NCBI GenBank assembly: GCA_039566865.1
Contig: CM076961.1
Location: forward strand, 689,501-753,500
DNA: 64,000 nucleotides
Source: Aurelia coerulea
Taxonomy: Eukaryota; Cnidaria; Scyphozoa; Semaeostomeae; Ulmaridae
Reading direction: 5' to 3'
Shown here: one piece after another, positions 1-11,897 of the stretch
Numbering within the stretch: the first letter of the stretch is position 1
Layout: the number at the start of each line of letters is the position of its first letter
Translations under genes and position numbers: made by a program
The notes under the pieces: generated by a model
Database searches by the model: none
The model's input: the letters and a program-made list of their open reading frames with translations, nothing else
Told to the model about the DNA's origin: nothing

Positions 1-120
1 TATGACATTCCATTATTTCTTCTTTAAATCATTTATTCTCTCAATCTAATTATCAACATAAGTTTAGAGGCTTAGTGGAAATGATGTTTTTAAGATTAAA
101 ACGTAAATTAATTTCCTTAG

Positions 121-817
121 GAACAAATCAACACTGTGAAACAGCTGCAAGATCAAATTGAAGAACTCCAAAAAAATTTGAAGGTATTTTGAAATAATTT
201 TTTTTAACTATTTTGTTGCACTCCTTGCTAATTCTCATCTCAAGTAAGTTTTAGAATTTTGGTTTCAGCAATGTTGTTTGGAAGCCTGAATTGCATTTTT
301 TTGATGATTGAATGATGGAGGATTTCTTGCAATCATTTCGCGTTACGAGGCTTTTTAGGAGATAAGGCAATTAGAATGACCTAGTTCTTTGCATTTGACT
401 TAAGACAGTGATAATATTAATAGGAGTTTTGTGTAATTACTACTGTCTCGCAGTTTCCTTACCAGTAACTAAGACCCCGTTTGCACTGCGCCATTACAAC
501 ATTGGATTCGTAACATTGGATTTACAAAGTGTGAAGAATCAGCCCCCCCCCCCCCCTTTTACAGTGTTCCTCTTGATCCGCTGCTATTTTGTTCCTCTAG
601 CTAGTGGATGATTTTGTAACTGTAGCAACTTTGTAACAGATCAATGGTCTTGAACCTTTCTCGTGTAGTTGATTGGTGACATGAATGAATGAATGAATGA
701 TTGAATGAATGAATGGAGGAATGAAGGAAGGAACGAATGAATGAATGAATGAAGGAATGATCGAATGATTGAATGAGTGAATGAATGAACGAGTGGTTAA
801 TTGATTGGTTGATCAAG

Positions 818-850
<33 letters not shown>

Positions 851-3800
851 GATCGAGTGGTTGATTGGTTGATTAATTTCATGATTGATTGCGTAATTAT
901 TTCTTGGGAGTTTAGAAAGTCTAATGAGCCAGTTATTTGAGTTTTATTTCGCTGATTCATTGAGTGAGAATTTTAATGGAATTGTGAATACTTTCTTTTG
1001 AAATTGACGGTGTCAGAACTGTTTGTAAGAATTTTGTCATTCTGTCTTTCAAAACGTAATTTCTAGGAATCGAATGACAAGGGAGTTACACTCAGTCAAG
1101 AATTGGAAACGTTGAAAGAAACATCAAAGAAAGCTGAAGAAACCTTGAGACATGATTTGGAGCAATCATCAGAGGTCAGTAAGATCTGTATTAAATGCTT
1201 TGATTTTCTGCTGGATCATTTCTGCTTAGTTTATGTTTTCGATTTAAATTTTTTGCATCAATGGTTTCCCTTTCTTAAACAGTTTTATGTGACTCCTGTT
1301 ACAATTATGACATTACTGTCTCTACTGCAGAACCTTGGAAGAGAGAACCCCCGCCCCCCATCCCTCGTTGCCGTGTTTAAGATATCCCAAAAGTGCTAAA
1401 TTCATAGAAAAACTGATTTGTGGCTGGACAGGATTTTGTTGAAATCACAGAAGCATAAACGTGGCAGGAGAATTCGCACAGAGGGCGTGATACTAACCAG
1501 CCAGTACGAGCATAAACAAGTGGTATTGTGGATGGAACTGGGATCGAAATAAACCAATGATATTAATGTTTGATTCCTTTTCCAAGGTGAAAGCAGTTCT
1601 TGAAGCTAGAGTTTTGGAACTGGATGATGAACTCAAAGAAGCCTACAATAAGTTTGACGTTGCCAAATCAGAGATGGTGAGTATTGATTTAAGTGTATCG
1701 TATTGATTTGTATTCATGCTGACCAAAGCGACACTGTTCTTCTTTTTACTCTATGATTCTACCTAGCGTCCCAAGGTAGTTTTAGGTTATCGAGAAGTTA
1801 AGCTTATCGAAGCAATGTCCTGGCCCTTCCTCTTGATATGACCACACCTCGTGATTCCTTTAGCTTGGAATCACAGAGAGTTGGCGACTCTCCTCACTCT
1901 ACATACAGTAAAACCCGCGTATAAGAACCTACAATTTTGCAAGTCAGCTTAACTAGGTTCTTATGTTTTGGGTATTTAGTGGGAAATGAGGCTGTTCAGG
2001 TTCTTAAATTGGTTCTTATTTTATTCATGGCTTTCAGGAATTTCTGTTCTTCAGATTCAAACTTCAGGCCTATTATTTACTGTCAGTTCACATCACTTGA
2101 GTTTATGAGATATATTCCCCAACAGAAATTTGTGGAAGAATCAGAAATGTTTATATAATCCAGAGAAAAGCTTTTAAAAGCTTCTCATCAGGTAATATAA
2201 ACATTTTTGATTCTTCCACAAACTTCTGTTGTGAATAAGACCCCATGATCTCTACAAATAAGAACCTATTTCAAATTCCAGGCTGAATGGGTTCTTATAT
2301 AATTGGGGTTTAATTGCAAAATTTCAGCCTGTAGGTTCTTAATCCACTTGGTTCTTATACGCGGGTTTTTACTGTAGCAAGTGTTCCACATGACGAGGAC
2401 TTAACTTGAATCATCAACCTTCCGATTGGCAGTCAAGCGTCCTACCACCGAGCCATCTCCGCTCATACCCGCTCCTCTTTCTTTCCAGAAAACGATGTCA
2501 ACAAATCTACAGCAACAGGAAGAAAGAGAGAAAAAGCTCAGTGATCAGATGTAGGTTTTTATTTTCCCTCACTCTGTGCCCGACTTTCATTTGCTTTATA
2601 TTTTGATGTGCTTGTATGTAAATCTTCGACCTCAAAATGATTTTATTTGATGTCGAATTGCTACCTTTCATTAGACAGTTGAAACAGGTTGAGCAGTTGA
2701 ACAACAGTTGAACAGCAGTTGAGCAACAATTGAACAACAGTTGAACAACAACAGTTGAACAACCGTTGAACAACAGTTGAACAATCGTTGAAAAGATTCT
2801 AGATAACTATTCGATTTAACTAAATGTATCAAAATGTCGTTCGTCTGGGACTCTTTGCAGAATAACTAAAAGGTCTACTTCCTGTCGACTTATGCATAAT
2901 ATCGTTATTTTGTGAAATAATTTATTTGTAACAAGCTGTTATCAGATTCAATTGCAACCTTTCTACTCTTGCGTTGATAACTTGGCATGATTTTGTTTCA
3001 GGAAAAAGACGAATTACGATTGAAAGCTGAAGTCATGTCAAATGAGAGACTTGAGCTTGAAAATAAATTAAAAGAAACTGAAAAAGTTATAGAAATAGTA
3101 AGAACTTTAATCATTTGCCTTTAATGAGTACCTGTGTTGATATCGCTGTTACATATCACGTTTTTAGGTTTTTAGCGCAATTATTGAAAGTTAATGATTG
3201 ACCGGCAAGGGTTTGTTGCCTTGAAAGATATTTCATTTTTCTATATTCCTCCATGGAAAGTTTACAATGTATATATTACTGATTGCTATACCCAACAAAC
3301 CACGCTACAATACTACAGATACGATTCCCAGGGAGTAAAACATTGTCTACCTTGAGGCTATTATATGAATATGAATAAAATAAAAGAACAACAACAACAA
3401 CAACAACGTAAAACTACACGTAATTGATATTACGGAAAAAAAGGAGACTACAAGTGAAGATAGCTTGTAACCAAAATGAGTTTACTATTGTTGAAATGAC
3501 CATTCTATATTCTTTATGAAATTAGATGTCACCTGCAAATGCCCGCGAATAACAGCAATATAAATGTTTTGCAAAAGAAATTTGCGTTATCGCAAATCGC
3601 AGGTGACATCTAATTTGAGACAGATTTTATTTTGATTATTTGTTCTGCGAAGAATTTGTTTATTAATATCTTCATAATATTTTCCTTCGTTCATTGAAAT
3701 TCATAATTGTAGAATAAAAACAGTGTTAAAATTTCATCTTCAAGCAAAATTAAAATGCACGACCTTGTTTAGGATTCCAAACTAGCCATGCTGAGTTTTT

Positions 3801-5401
3801 CAATTAATTTTTCACCTCAGGAAAAGAGGAAGCACGCAGAAACAAAGGATGAAATGCAAAAGATGCAACATGTTTTGAAAGAGGAAACAAATGCAATTCA
3901 AAATCGACTGGTACGTTAAATTTTCAAGAATTCAAGCTAATTTATTTATTTTGTAAACATTCGTCGTGTTTTTTAAGTGTTTCGTAAACATTGCATTCGT
4001 GCAGGTAGTTGTCTACTATTTGCATTGATTTTCCCGTCGTATTTCAAATGAGCCTCCGACATGTTTTTACTTCGCTATATCAGGCTCTGAAAAAAGGGTT
4101 AAAGGGTAGAGAGGGGAAAAGGATGTGTGCCTAATTTATTCTGATGTAAAGCCATGCTTTATGGGTTCGTAGACTCGACATTTCTAAATAAGTTGAGTTT
4201 GACTGTCACTGTGTAATTACTCCAGAGAATATGTAGCGTCAGTTCCTTGACAGTTTTCAAATTTCGTACTTTCTTTTCATATCCTAGAATAATGTTGTCT
4301 TCGAAAAAGATGAGTTGGTCAAAGCGAGACAGCAATCGGAAGCGAGGTTGGGTATGGAAATTACGTCATTGAAGGAGAATCTTCATGGTGGTAGAAAAGA
4401 ATTGGAAATAAAAGAGAAAAAATTAAAAGAAGCAAATCAAATGAATGTTAGATTGGAGAAGGAGAAAGATGATTTAAGAGGAGATATAGCAGGTGAGGTT
4501 TTAAATTTCTTTTTTATCAATAAAAACATTCAAGAAGTTCCCCAATAATTTACTTATGTTAAGTTAGTACATGATTAAGATGTGATTGAAAGATGTGTTG
4601 ACTATGATATTTGGGCCAACATTTTAAGACTGTTATTGTTTTAATTGAAAAAAGACTTCCTAACGTAAAGGTGATCTGAAGCGAAAATTGTTCTTAATGC
4701 AAATGAATAGCACTGTTGACTAATAAAGTATGTCATTTAAAATTTTTCGATACCTTGTTTCATTTGGGATGTAAAAGAGATTATTGCATTGAGGTAAACA
4801 TTGCTTTCCAACCGTGCAAACTCATCTCAAAAATATTGAATGTTCAGAAAATTTGATGACTTCTTTGGGTTTTTATGGTTGCAGTGATAGAAGCACAGAT
4901 TCAGAACAGTAATGACGAGAAGAAAGCATTGACTGAAAGGTAATCTTTTAATCATATTGTATGAGTGCTGTTTTATGTTATTGATTGAATGATTGATTGG
5001 TTGATTGGTTGATTGATTAATTGATTGGTTGGTTGATTGATTAAATGATTGATTCAACGATTGATTGGTGGATTGATTGAATGATTGGTTGATTGAATGA
5101 TTCATTGAATGATTGAATGATTGATTGATTGAATGATTGACTGATTGGCTTCATTATTGGCATTAGACTAATCAGTATTCTCAGTTGACTTAGAATAGAG
5201 CAACAGTTTGATGATGTTACGAGGCAGTTTAATAATTATCAATTTATTTTTTAAAGCTAGGTTTTGATTTTTGTATGCAGAGTCCTGCAAAGTGAAGATG
5301 CACACAAGAAAACCAAAGAGAGGTTATCAGATACGAACAGGAGGTTGGAGCAGTCATTGGCTGCACTGCAAGAATTAGGCCAGGAAAATCAATCAATTCA
5401 G
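121..5401 (+). CDS. EEA1: EEA1-like coiled-coil exons
   Basis: Ten short exons encode charged, Leu/Glu/Lys-rich helix with no prolines, as expected for a parallel coiled coil. Most are phase 0 to phase 0 (63, 108, 90, 96, 90 nt); 4288-4492 (205 nt), 4885-4939 (55 nt) and 5281-5401 (121 nt) are linked by phases 1 and 2. The block at 2489-2550 leaves two bases (AT) that do not fit the exon at 3002. Inserting a 13-nt exon at 2675-2687 (A plus QLKQ) restores frame, but its donor, GTTGAG, is weak. The last exon of the block ends LGQENQSIQ, matching the linker just before the FYVE domain in EEA1. Confidence 0.82.
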
Positions 5402-8400
5402 GTATGCGTTCTTTCAAAGCTATTCAGCACTCCCGTAGAATTTAATTCAATTGAGATCAGGCGCAGAATGTTTTGCTTATTTCTGTGATACGACCCCCCA
5501 CCAGCCTCATCTTGATGGACCAATCAGATTGTGTAAATTTCGATCGGGAAATGCAGCTATTGCAGAATTTAGCTCTATTTTACCTACCTTAAATTGCTGC
5601 AAAGACACTACTCTGTCTAAAGTTAGATGTCACATGAAATTCTGCGAATCAAAAACAATCAAAGTGTTTTGCATGATGAATTTTACGTCATCACAAACCT
5701 CGCATGACTTCTTATTTGAGACTCTGGGTTACTAGAAATTCCCAGAGTATTTTAGAAGAAACTTATTCCACAGATGTTCGTTTGTGCCCGTTCGACGCGC
5801 ATTTAATAGCTCTGAAGGTTTCGAGGAATTATGACATCTCCAGCCTCATCTATTCAGCTGTTGATTTGTAAGGAATGATTTTGGTCATATTTATCACTAT
5901 TGAATTGAATTATTGGCCTATCCAATATCATCAGAAGGTCACACATTAGACCAGTAATTAGATTCATGTCAGTGGCGGTTTAAAACAGCGTGTTTTCTCA
6001 GGTGAGATACAAAATTAAGGTTAATTAGAACGATGAATATTCTTCGAAAATCACTTCGGTCTCAGAAACTTGTTCATAGAATGCACGAATGTTTTTGAGA
6101 TCACTTAGAGGCATTGGAAATAAAAATCGAAAGGGCCTCGGCGAACTCCAATAGACGATTGCGCTAAAGATGGCTGCGAGGAATTTTTTTCCAAGATGCA
6201 CTGCGTTCTTTAATCGAATTCCTATAGAATCGTTAAAGAATCTATATCAGAACGCAATGCATCTTGGTATAAAATTCCTTGCAGCCATCTTTAGCGCAAT
6301 CGTCTATTAGAGTTCTTCTTCAAGCCTCCCCTCCGCATCGAGGCTCACTGTTCTCTGCACAATTTAATACTTTCTGATATGAGATTGCTTCTGATCCCAT
6401 GATACAACCCACTATTTAAAGAAATAAATAACAATGGTCCTACGACGGCATAGTAGCGCCGACGCCTGTGTTCCACCGATCAATTTACAGAGATCGTGTA
6501 AGTAATGTTGAAGCGGATGGAAACATGCGCTCAGAAATACTGAGGTGGAATACGGGCGTCGGCGCTTTCATACCGTTGTAGGACCATTGTTATTTGTTTT
6601 TTTAAATAGCGGGTTGGATCATGTGATCAGAAACAATCTCATATCAGAAAGGAATTAACTATGCAGAGCACTGTGAATCTCGATGCAGAGAGGAGGCGAG
6701 GAAGAAACTGAGCGAAGAAGCTCCCTTCAAGCGTACGGGAAGGATTGAGATGTTTTTGAGGAATTCCTAACCTTGAATTTGATAATCTATTTGTTGAACA
6801 TGATAAAATATTTCCTTTTCTATATCTCGTGTTTAGATGCAGCAAAACTTCAAAATGAATCGTCAATGGGAAGACGATAGTGTAGTAACTAATTGTAAAT
6901 CGTGCGACAAAGGATTTTCGTTTTCTGTCAGAAAGGTAATCTTTATTTATTTTTGTTGGCCTTTTGAGATGTTATGGGACCTTTCTAAATTTGATTTTAT
7001 AAACTTGTCTGAATTGTACTGTTGACTCATGGCCCATAAGCTTACATGGTAATAGTTAGAACAGGAGGATTACTTGTACAAGAATTTAAGATTATCAACA
7101 TTTTAAGCATTATTTCCTCTACCAATTAGGAGGCAAAGACAATGTTAGTCTGAGTGCTTTATTTGATTCAACAGCCAAGCAGAAGGCATTGCAATTTTCT
7201 TATACGAAGGCCTGAAATGAAACAATTACTACTCCTGAATCAAATCAACAAAATTACGTTATCCTACCAATATTCAGAAACATGTCCATTAATGTCAAAT
7301 TGTGCAAGGATATTTTGCAGCTGTACAGCCAATCCGGAATTTTTGAGTTTCCAGCAACTCAAGAAGTACTTTTGAAACAAATTTCATATTGTGTTGTTGA
7401 TTTCCCAAGCAAATAACTCTCGATGTTTTATTCTGACTTGATTGCTCAGTCGTAAACTATACTTTCTTATCAGCTTCCTTGCAATTCACACCATATTCTG
7501 TTATCTAAGGTCGGAGCTGTGAGAAAATATGGCCTAAATGACAGATGTTGTCGTGTCGCTGCTTCTTTGAAGTTCAATTTTATATCGATATTAATTTTGT
7601 ATTTAATTCATTTTGTTTCAGCACCATTGTCGGCAATGCGGGTAATGTATTTTGAAATTCTGCTAGTTTCACTCTTTCCTCTTTATTCCTGAATTCTAAC
7701 ATGCTTAGTTCAAAATTATGAAACATTTCTTACGAAATTGATAAAACATGGAAGCACGAATTCTTGTATCCTTCAAAACTCGAAACTCTCCAACGATTAC
7801 AAAATAGAGCCCAGTCGATAATCGAAAGTGCCAGATTAAATGACAACTGGTCCTGTAATTGGCTGAACGTCAATAATCTTATTTCTTTTGATCGGTCAGT
7901 TATGACCTATAAGATTATGAATAAGCTAAGCCCCGAAAGCCTTTGGGATAAATTTGAGCTAAGATCAATGCACTCAAGCTATGTAACAAGAAACTGCCAT
8001 GATCTTCAGATCCCAAGACTAAATACAGAACATGCAAAAAAGGGCTTCAAATATTCGGCTCTAAAAATCTGGAACGATACGCCTGTTGATATACGAGAGG
8101 CCTCAACTCTCGGTTGCTTTAAAAAACAATTGAAAGCACACCTACTGGCTGATCAAAAACGTTAAATTCAAAACACGACCCCCTGGAAGAACAGCAATAT
8201 TAACAATTTAGATACTACATTGCCTTTGAAATTATTTTTGTTTGTTTGTTTTATAAGATTGTATATATGTATTATTAGATGCTGAAGGGTTTATTTTCGT
8301 GTATAAATATTTATTCATATCATATCATATATAACGACTCTTTTGTTGGTCTACTTATTTTGCGTGATCGTCCTTCACTTAACCCCCAACAGTCTTCCAT

Positions 8401-9576
8401 CTCCCTAGCTTTGTTTTAACCATTATTCCTTTAGGGTGTCCTTTAGGGTGTACCCTTTCATTTACTTTACACGTAGGAACTGTAAACATGCACTTTTAGT
8501 TGTTATTATAGATATCGCCTCGTGCTTTTGGAACATTTAATTCTGACGACGAAGCACAGAATTGCTTCGAAACGTCAATAATATAACCATGGATTAGTCA
8601 ACTAACATCAATTTATTTTAATTATTTGTCGTCAGAACTTGGAAATGTCTCAAAATTAACTTGTCAAACTTGGAATGTCTTTTTGAAAATGAATATGATT
8701 ATCATCGCGATTCTTGTACTCCGTTTTTTGGTGAAGCTTTGATTTCCTGCCATTACTCCGAGTTCTTTGGACAATAGTATTTCATTTAAAGAGCCATTGT
8801 TACCCAGAGTCCTTTGCAGGCACGCTGCAATTTCAGACTTTCTGAAAATCAAATTTCGCCTAAGCAGAAATGTGGAGTCTGATAGAAAAGTTTGGCTTTA
8901 TTTGTTTTTGCTATGACCTCAAAATACTGTTGTGTGGATTCATATTTGACTTTATTTATCTTTGCTATCAGTTCAAATTCTGCAATCTGGATCTATATTT
9001 TCTGCTTGGGCCGAATTTGATTTCAGACAGTCTGATATTGTAGCGTGTCTGCAAAAGACCCTGGGTGTAAATATATCTTTCATGCATCTTGTGGGGTGAG
9101 TGGTTGAGTGGCTTAAACAGTTTCCGTCAGGTGACTGAAGTTAAGCTCCGTCGAGTGAGGTCAAAATCCGGATGGGTTACCTCTCAGAGGCCTGACCTCG
9201 CAATTCACCTTGCTGTCCTTGGAAAGGGACGTTAAACACTAGGATACGGCATGCATAGTGGGCCTAAGATAGCGTTGAATAGCCTAAAATCCTCTTAGCC
9301 TAGTTAAAATAAATTACTGAAAAAAATCTTTAATGTCCAAGATCGGGATCGTTTCAAGGATTAAAGAAAAATACTTGATTAAAGCAAAGAGACGCGAAAG
9401 ATTTTGCCCTTAGTTTTTCGATTTCTGCGCCACGCATTTCAATTTTTGTTGTTGCTTTTTCTAGGGCTATCTTCTGTAATGAATGTTCAAGTTACTACAC
9501 TCAAGTAGCTTCTAGCAAAAAGCCAGTGAGGGTTTGCCAGCCATGTCATACAGAACTTACTTCTTTGCGTGGAAGG
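121..9576 (+). CDS. EEA1: EEA1-like early endosome antigen, 3' part of gene
   Basis: This is the C-terminal part (about 378 codons) of an EEA1-type endosomal tethering protein. Exons read with consistent phase are 121-183, 1067-1174, 1587-1676, 2489-2550, 2675-2687 (13-nt, tentative), 3002-3097, 3821-3910, 4288-4492, 4885-4939, 5281-5401, 6837-6935, 7622-7641 and 9465-9576. The product is a long heptad-rich coiled coil ending in a FYVE finger. Recognition rests on the junction region: DDLRGDIA, then LQELGQENQSIQ, then W-x-x-D and the zinc finger, in the same order as in vertebrate EEA1. In that family the protein binds PI3P and Rab5 and tethers early endosomes. The N-terminal zinc finger and most of the rod lie upstream of the window. 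A stop codon was not fixed: frame is open to a GTAAGA donor after 9576, so a short last exon is expected. Confidence 0.88.
184..1066. repeat. Intron with TGAA/TGAT simple repeat
   Basis: This intron has no gene. About 680-870 is a degenerate run of TGAA units passing into TGAT units. Read on the - strand it gives a spurious Asn/Gln/Ser/Ile/His-rich frame. A C-homopolymer lies near 542-556. A second run of the same TGAT type lies at about 4980-5150 in a later intron. Confidence 0.85.
1906..2374. mobile_element. CAGTAAA foldback element, copy 1 (TA target)
   Basis: The ends are CAGTAAAACCCGCG...CGCGGGTTTTTACTG, flanked on both sides by TA. Internal repeats of GGTTCTTA/TAAGAACC fold inward. The size is 469 bp with no transposase. 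TA target duplication and terminal CAGT are the pattern of Tc1/mariner-type nonautonomous elements. Other copies are 51190-51612 and 58747-59102. Confidence 0.8.
2678..2800. repeat. GTTGAACAAC minisatellite
   Basis: About eight degenerate units of GTTGAACAAC/GTTGAGCAGT follow one another in an EEA1 intron. They begin at the tentative 13-nt exon, so that exon call must be treated with caution: the exon sequence itself looks like the first repeat unit. Confidence 0.75.
3519..3616. mobile_element. AGATGTCACCTGC palindromic MITE
   Basis: Near-palindromic 98-bp unit with ends AAATTAGATGTCACCTGC and its complement. The interior carries GCCCGCGAATAACA and TTGCGTTATCGCAA. Relatives lie at about 5612-5723, 15261-15374 and, as a tandem array, 63180-63500. 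Confidence 0.75.
4664..4770. repeat. Interspersed repeat shared with 27405-27505
   Basis: The string around AAGCGAAAA, ATGCAAATGAATAGC and GATACCTTGTTT recurs in the same order at 27405-27505 inside a larger foldback element. This copy looks like a single surviving arm. Confidence 0.6.
4980..5155. repeat. TGATTGATT simple repeat
   Basis: Degenerate tetranucleotide run (TGAT, TGGT, TGAA units) in the intron between 4939 and 5281. Open frames on the - strand here (Asn-Gln-Ser-Ile/Phe) are by-products of the repeat. Confidence 0.9.
6143..6315. mobile_element. Foldback MITE, 173 bp
   Basis: The left arm (GAACTCCAATAGACGATTG onward, including AAAGATGGCTGCGAGGAAT) is repeated inverted at the right end, with arms of about 75 bp. 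No open frame. The arm contains an AAGATGGC box, which would be a YY1-like site if active. Confidence 0.8.
6325..6698. mobile_element. Foldback element, 374 bp
   Basis: Arms of about 150 bp are inverted copies: CCTCCCCTCCGCATCGAG on the left and its degenerate complement on the right, then CTTTCTGATATGAGATTG and ACAATGGTCCTACGACGG paired with their complements. Arm identity is roughly 85% by eye. Confidence 0.8.
6837..9576 (+). CDS. EEA1: EEA1-like FYVE zinc finger (three exons)
   Basis: Exons 6837-6935, 7622-7641 and 9465-9576 join to a full FYVE finger. It has the W-x-x-D start (WEDD), paired cysteines NCKSC, the basic RKHHCRQCG core, CNEC, then KPVRVCQPC. All eight zinc ligands, the R-K-H-H-C-R phosphoinositide pocket and the RVC motif are present, so PI3P binding should be intact. 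A 20-nt exon carries HHCRQC. The intron after it is 1.8 kb and hosts a retrotransposon tail, a Penelope-like remnant, a foldback element and a SINE-like unit. The sequence after the finger, HTELTSLRGR, runs slightly past the usual EEA1 C-terminus before a GTAAGA donor. Confidence 0.9.
7755..8335 (+). mobile_element. Non-LTR retrotransposon 3' tail (RT C-terminus)
   Basis: A 5'-truncated insertion in the FYVE intron. The frame at 7764-8165 encodes the C-terminal end of a reverse transcriptase: LETLQRLQNRA, then a TYKIMNKLSPE block, IPRLNTEHAKKGFKYSALKIWND, and FKKQLKAHL before the stop. This is the extreme C-terminal signature seen in many invertebrate LINE polymerases. The catalytic domains are missing. 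A (CATAT)n tract at about 8313-8332 may be the 3' tail. Confidence 0.8.
8520..8620 (+). mobile_element. Penelope-like remnant with hammerhead-like core
   Basis: CTGACGA (8543-8549) is followed by a GAAGC/GCTTC stem and then GAAAC (8569-8573) and GTC. Downstream AATATAACCATGG-type sequence is shared with the inverted copy at about 35600-35656. The layout resembles hammerhead ribozymes of Penelope-like elements, but one extra base separates CTGANGA from the stem, so activity is uncertain. Confidence 0.5.
8801..9069. mobile_element. Foldback MITE with CCCAGAGTCCTTTGCAG ends
   Basis: The left end, TACCCAGAGTCCTTTGCAGG, then CACGCTGCAATTTCAGAC, pairs with the right end about 200 bp later. A partial copy of one arm sits near 20030-20070 (GCAGCGTGCCTGCAATGGAC). 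Confidence 0.75.
9097..9250 (+). mobile_element. tRNA-like SINE head, probable
   Basis: GAGTGGTTGAGTGGCTTAAA resembles a tRNA A box, and about 50 bp later GGTCAAAATCC is a degraded B box. GGGACGTTAAAC follows, a string I associate with the conserved body of invertebrate SINEs. No tail or target duplication was resolved. Confidence 0.5.
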
Positions 9577-10165
9577 GTAAGAAGCTTTTTGTTATTTATA
9601 GAAGATTGTCACACCATTTTGGATTTGAAAAAAGCTATTGTGACCAAAATTTGTTTTGGTTGCAGTATCTCCAGTAATAGTTTTAGAAGCTATCTCACCT
9701 AGGTGAGCTAAGGGGCTCATGTTTTTGATTATGACTGTGAAGTGATCGAGCATAAATTCGACAGATTTATTGCAGTAAATTGAAATATAAGAACAACTCC
9801 TCGATTTTCGAAATGACGGCAGCTAACAGAATATTGCTGTGTAGTTGCAAGTTTATGGCCGACGCAGACGAAAAAGCTTTGTTGCATCTTTTGCTTCGAT
9901 TATTTCCAGCATGTTTTGAAATTTGTGAAATTTGTGAATGGTGTGAAATTTGTTCTTCAGAAAGACAAGTCGCTTTTTCTTTTTGGAAACCTGAATCTTT
10001 CGTTCCACAAAACTTTTCCTTGCTTTCCTGGATGCACTTTTGTTTCCACAACAATGCCGTTTCGTTTGCTGACATTGGCAACAATGTTGTCTCTCCTTTT
10101 TGTGTTTAATCAAACTGCTTTTTATGTTCCAAAAAATCTTCTTGTTGCGTGTAGTGCAATTGTAC

Positions 10166-10286
10166 AATGATAAACAAGTAAATAAAGTAAAATATAAGCA
10201 CTTTGATGCGAATTGAAATAAGATTTGTGCTTATTTCAATTCGCATCAAAGTGCTTATATTTTACTTTATTTACTTGTTTATCATT
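10166..10286. repeat. Perfect 57-bp palindrome, 7-nt loop
   Basis: Arms 10166-10222 and 10230-10286 are exact reverse complements around the spacer ATTTGTG. There is no mismatch, so the structure is recent, under gene conversion, or an artefact. GCTTTTTATGTT occurs just right of the right arm and also about 55 bp left of the left arm. Confidence 0.95.
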
Positions 10287-11897
10287 GCTTTTTATGTTGA
10301 CTGTCTTCTTTCCCTGATAGCGATTATCAGCAGCATCAATGACGTAAGATGGCATATATCAGCAAATCTTTCTCAGTGGATTGAGAAACACAATTTCGAA
10401 TTCTGTGCAATTTTATTATTACATTTTGTATACTTTTTACACAAGGATATTCCTTAAATTTTGTAAAAGATTATTAACTTATTCAGTTTTAAGACTGTAT
10501 TTTACCATTGCTTTTAGTTTAGCTGTTCGTTCACTTGTTTTCTTTTATGAAACAGAGAAGATCTGATCAACGCTTCCTTTTAAAGGTAACGTGTCCATAT
10601 AGTTACAGCGGCTTTCTGGGGGGCATCACTTAGGTAATGAAGGTGGCAAGGGGTAACCTCAGCAGAATGATGCCTTACTTGCGGTTGCGCTTTCGGAGCT
10701 GAAATTTTAATTTGCTTGTGATCAGTTACATTCTGCCAATCACAGGGCGATCTTCGAGGCTCTTCGTCAGCATCGTGTCAACATAGTTTGACAGAATGTA
10801 TACGCGGCTGTACTTTCATGGTCACATTACCTTTAAATTGTTCTTAGCCTGCGTGCAGCGTTGAGTCTAGGTTATTATTCTAAATAAACGAAGAATATGA
10901 TTCATCTCTGGAACTGAAATGCTTGATCAGTATAAATCACTTGAAAGCTCTTTCTCAGATAAAGCATAGATTCCCCTCTGAAAATTTCATTGCTAAGAGT
11001 GTAGAAATCGCCAACATGAACAAAAATATAAGACATTGATTATTCTGTGCGTTTTCACTGAGCGTCAGAAAGATTCAGGTTCTCCAAAGGTTTAATACAA
11101 GCATTTAGTTGCACTTTCGAAAGTTATTTCTGTGCTGGTCCTTAACGAATGTATTCAGTTATAGCTAATTTTACGCATTAATTAATGATTGAGTTTCATC
11201 AAAGTTGAAATGCCATTTAACTTAGGGAACGCCAAGCCAAACACAAGGCAAGATTTGGCTTGCATCTAATTCTAGAGCTCTTTTTATCATGATCTAGCGA
11301 ACGTGTTTATTTTTATCCGAAGGTTTAAACATCTGGGTCTTTTGAAACTTCGAATGTGCCATTTAAGCCACCTCATTGTTGAAATGATTGATTTGTTTCT
11401 ATGAGTCTGCAAGATTCATGGGCTATCAAAACTTCATCTGGTTGTCGGAGTTCTTTTGAATCAGTGAAGGCTCTAAACTGCTTCAGTTCCAACACCTTCG
11501 GTGCTTTCACGCCATTGTGGTTCTTTATTTTACATACAAAGCACGTGTACATAGATATAATAAACTCCTTGATTCTGATGTTATGATATTAATTGCAGTG
11601 ATTTTAATTCTTAGGCCTAGTTTAAACATTGTATTTTTGCCGTGTCGTATCGAACTATTAAAAACGGCAGAATGTGCCGTGTTTGAAAATCTGATTTAAA
11701 CATCGTCTTTGGCCTAGATACCTTTTCAAATAAAAAATTATGGCTAAAAAGGCCATTTAAGTGCGCAAGCGCAGTGGCTGATCACACGTAGAAACCGCGG
11801 ACCATGGCCTGGAAATGATTAATTAAACGCGGCAGAAATACGATGTTTGAATCAAATCGTCTTCTTGTTTTGGCTTTTTTCAAACATGTTTGCTTCA

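Larger units (their letters stand above)
5402..6836. other. Intron packed with three foldback elements
   Basis: No coding sequence recognised. It contains a decayed AGATGTCAC-type unit (about 5612-5723), a foldback at 6143-6315 and a second, larger foldback at 6325-6698 placed almost end to end with it. Confidence 0.7.

Noticed and set aside
601..960. 119-codon Asn/Gln/Ser/His-rich frame on the - strand
   Set aside because: It is the translation of a TGAA/TGAT simple repeat. The frame at 4827-5105 is the same effect.
9767..10170. Overlapping frames of about 105 codons on both strands
   Set aside because: They overlap a GCGATTT-family repeat fragment and abut the palindrome; composition is not protein-like.
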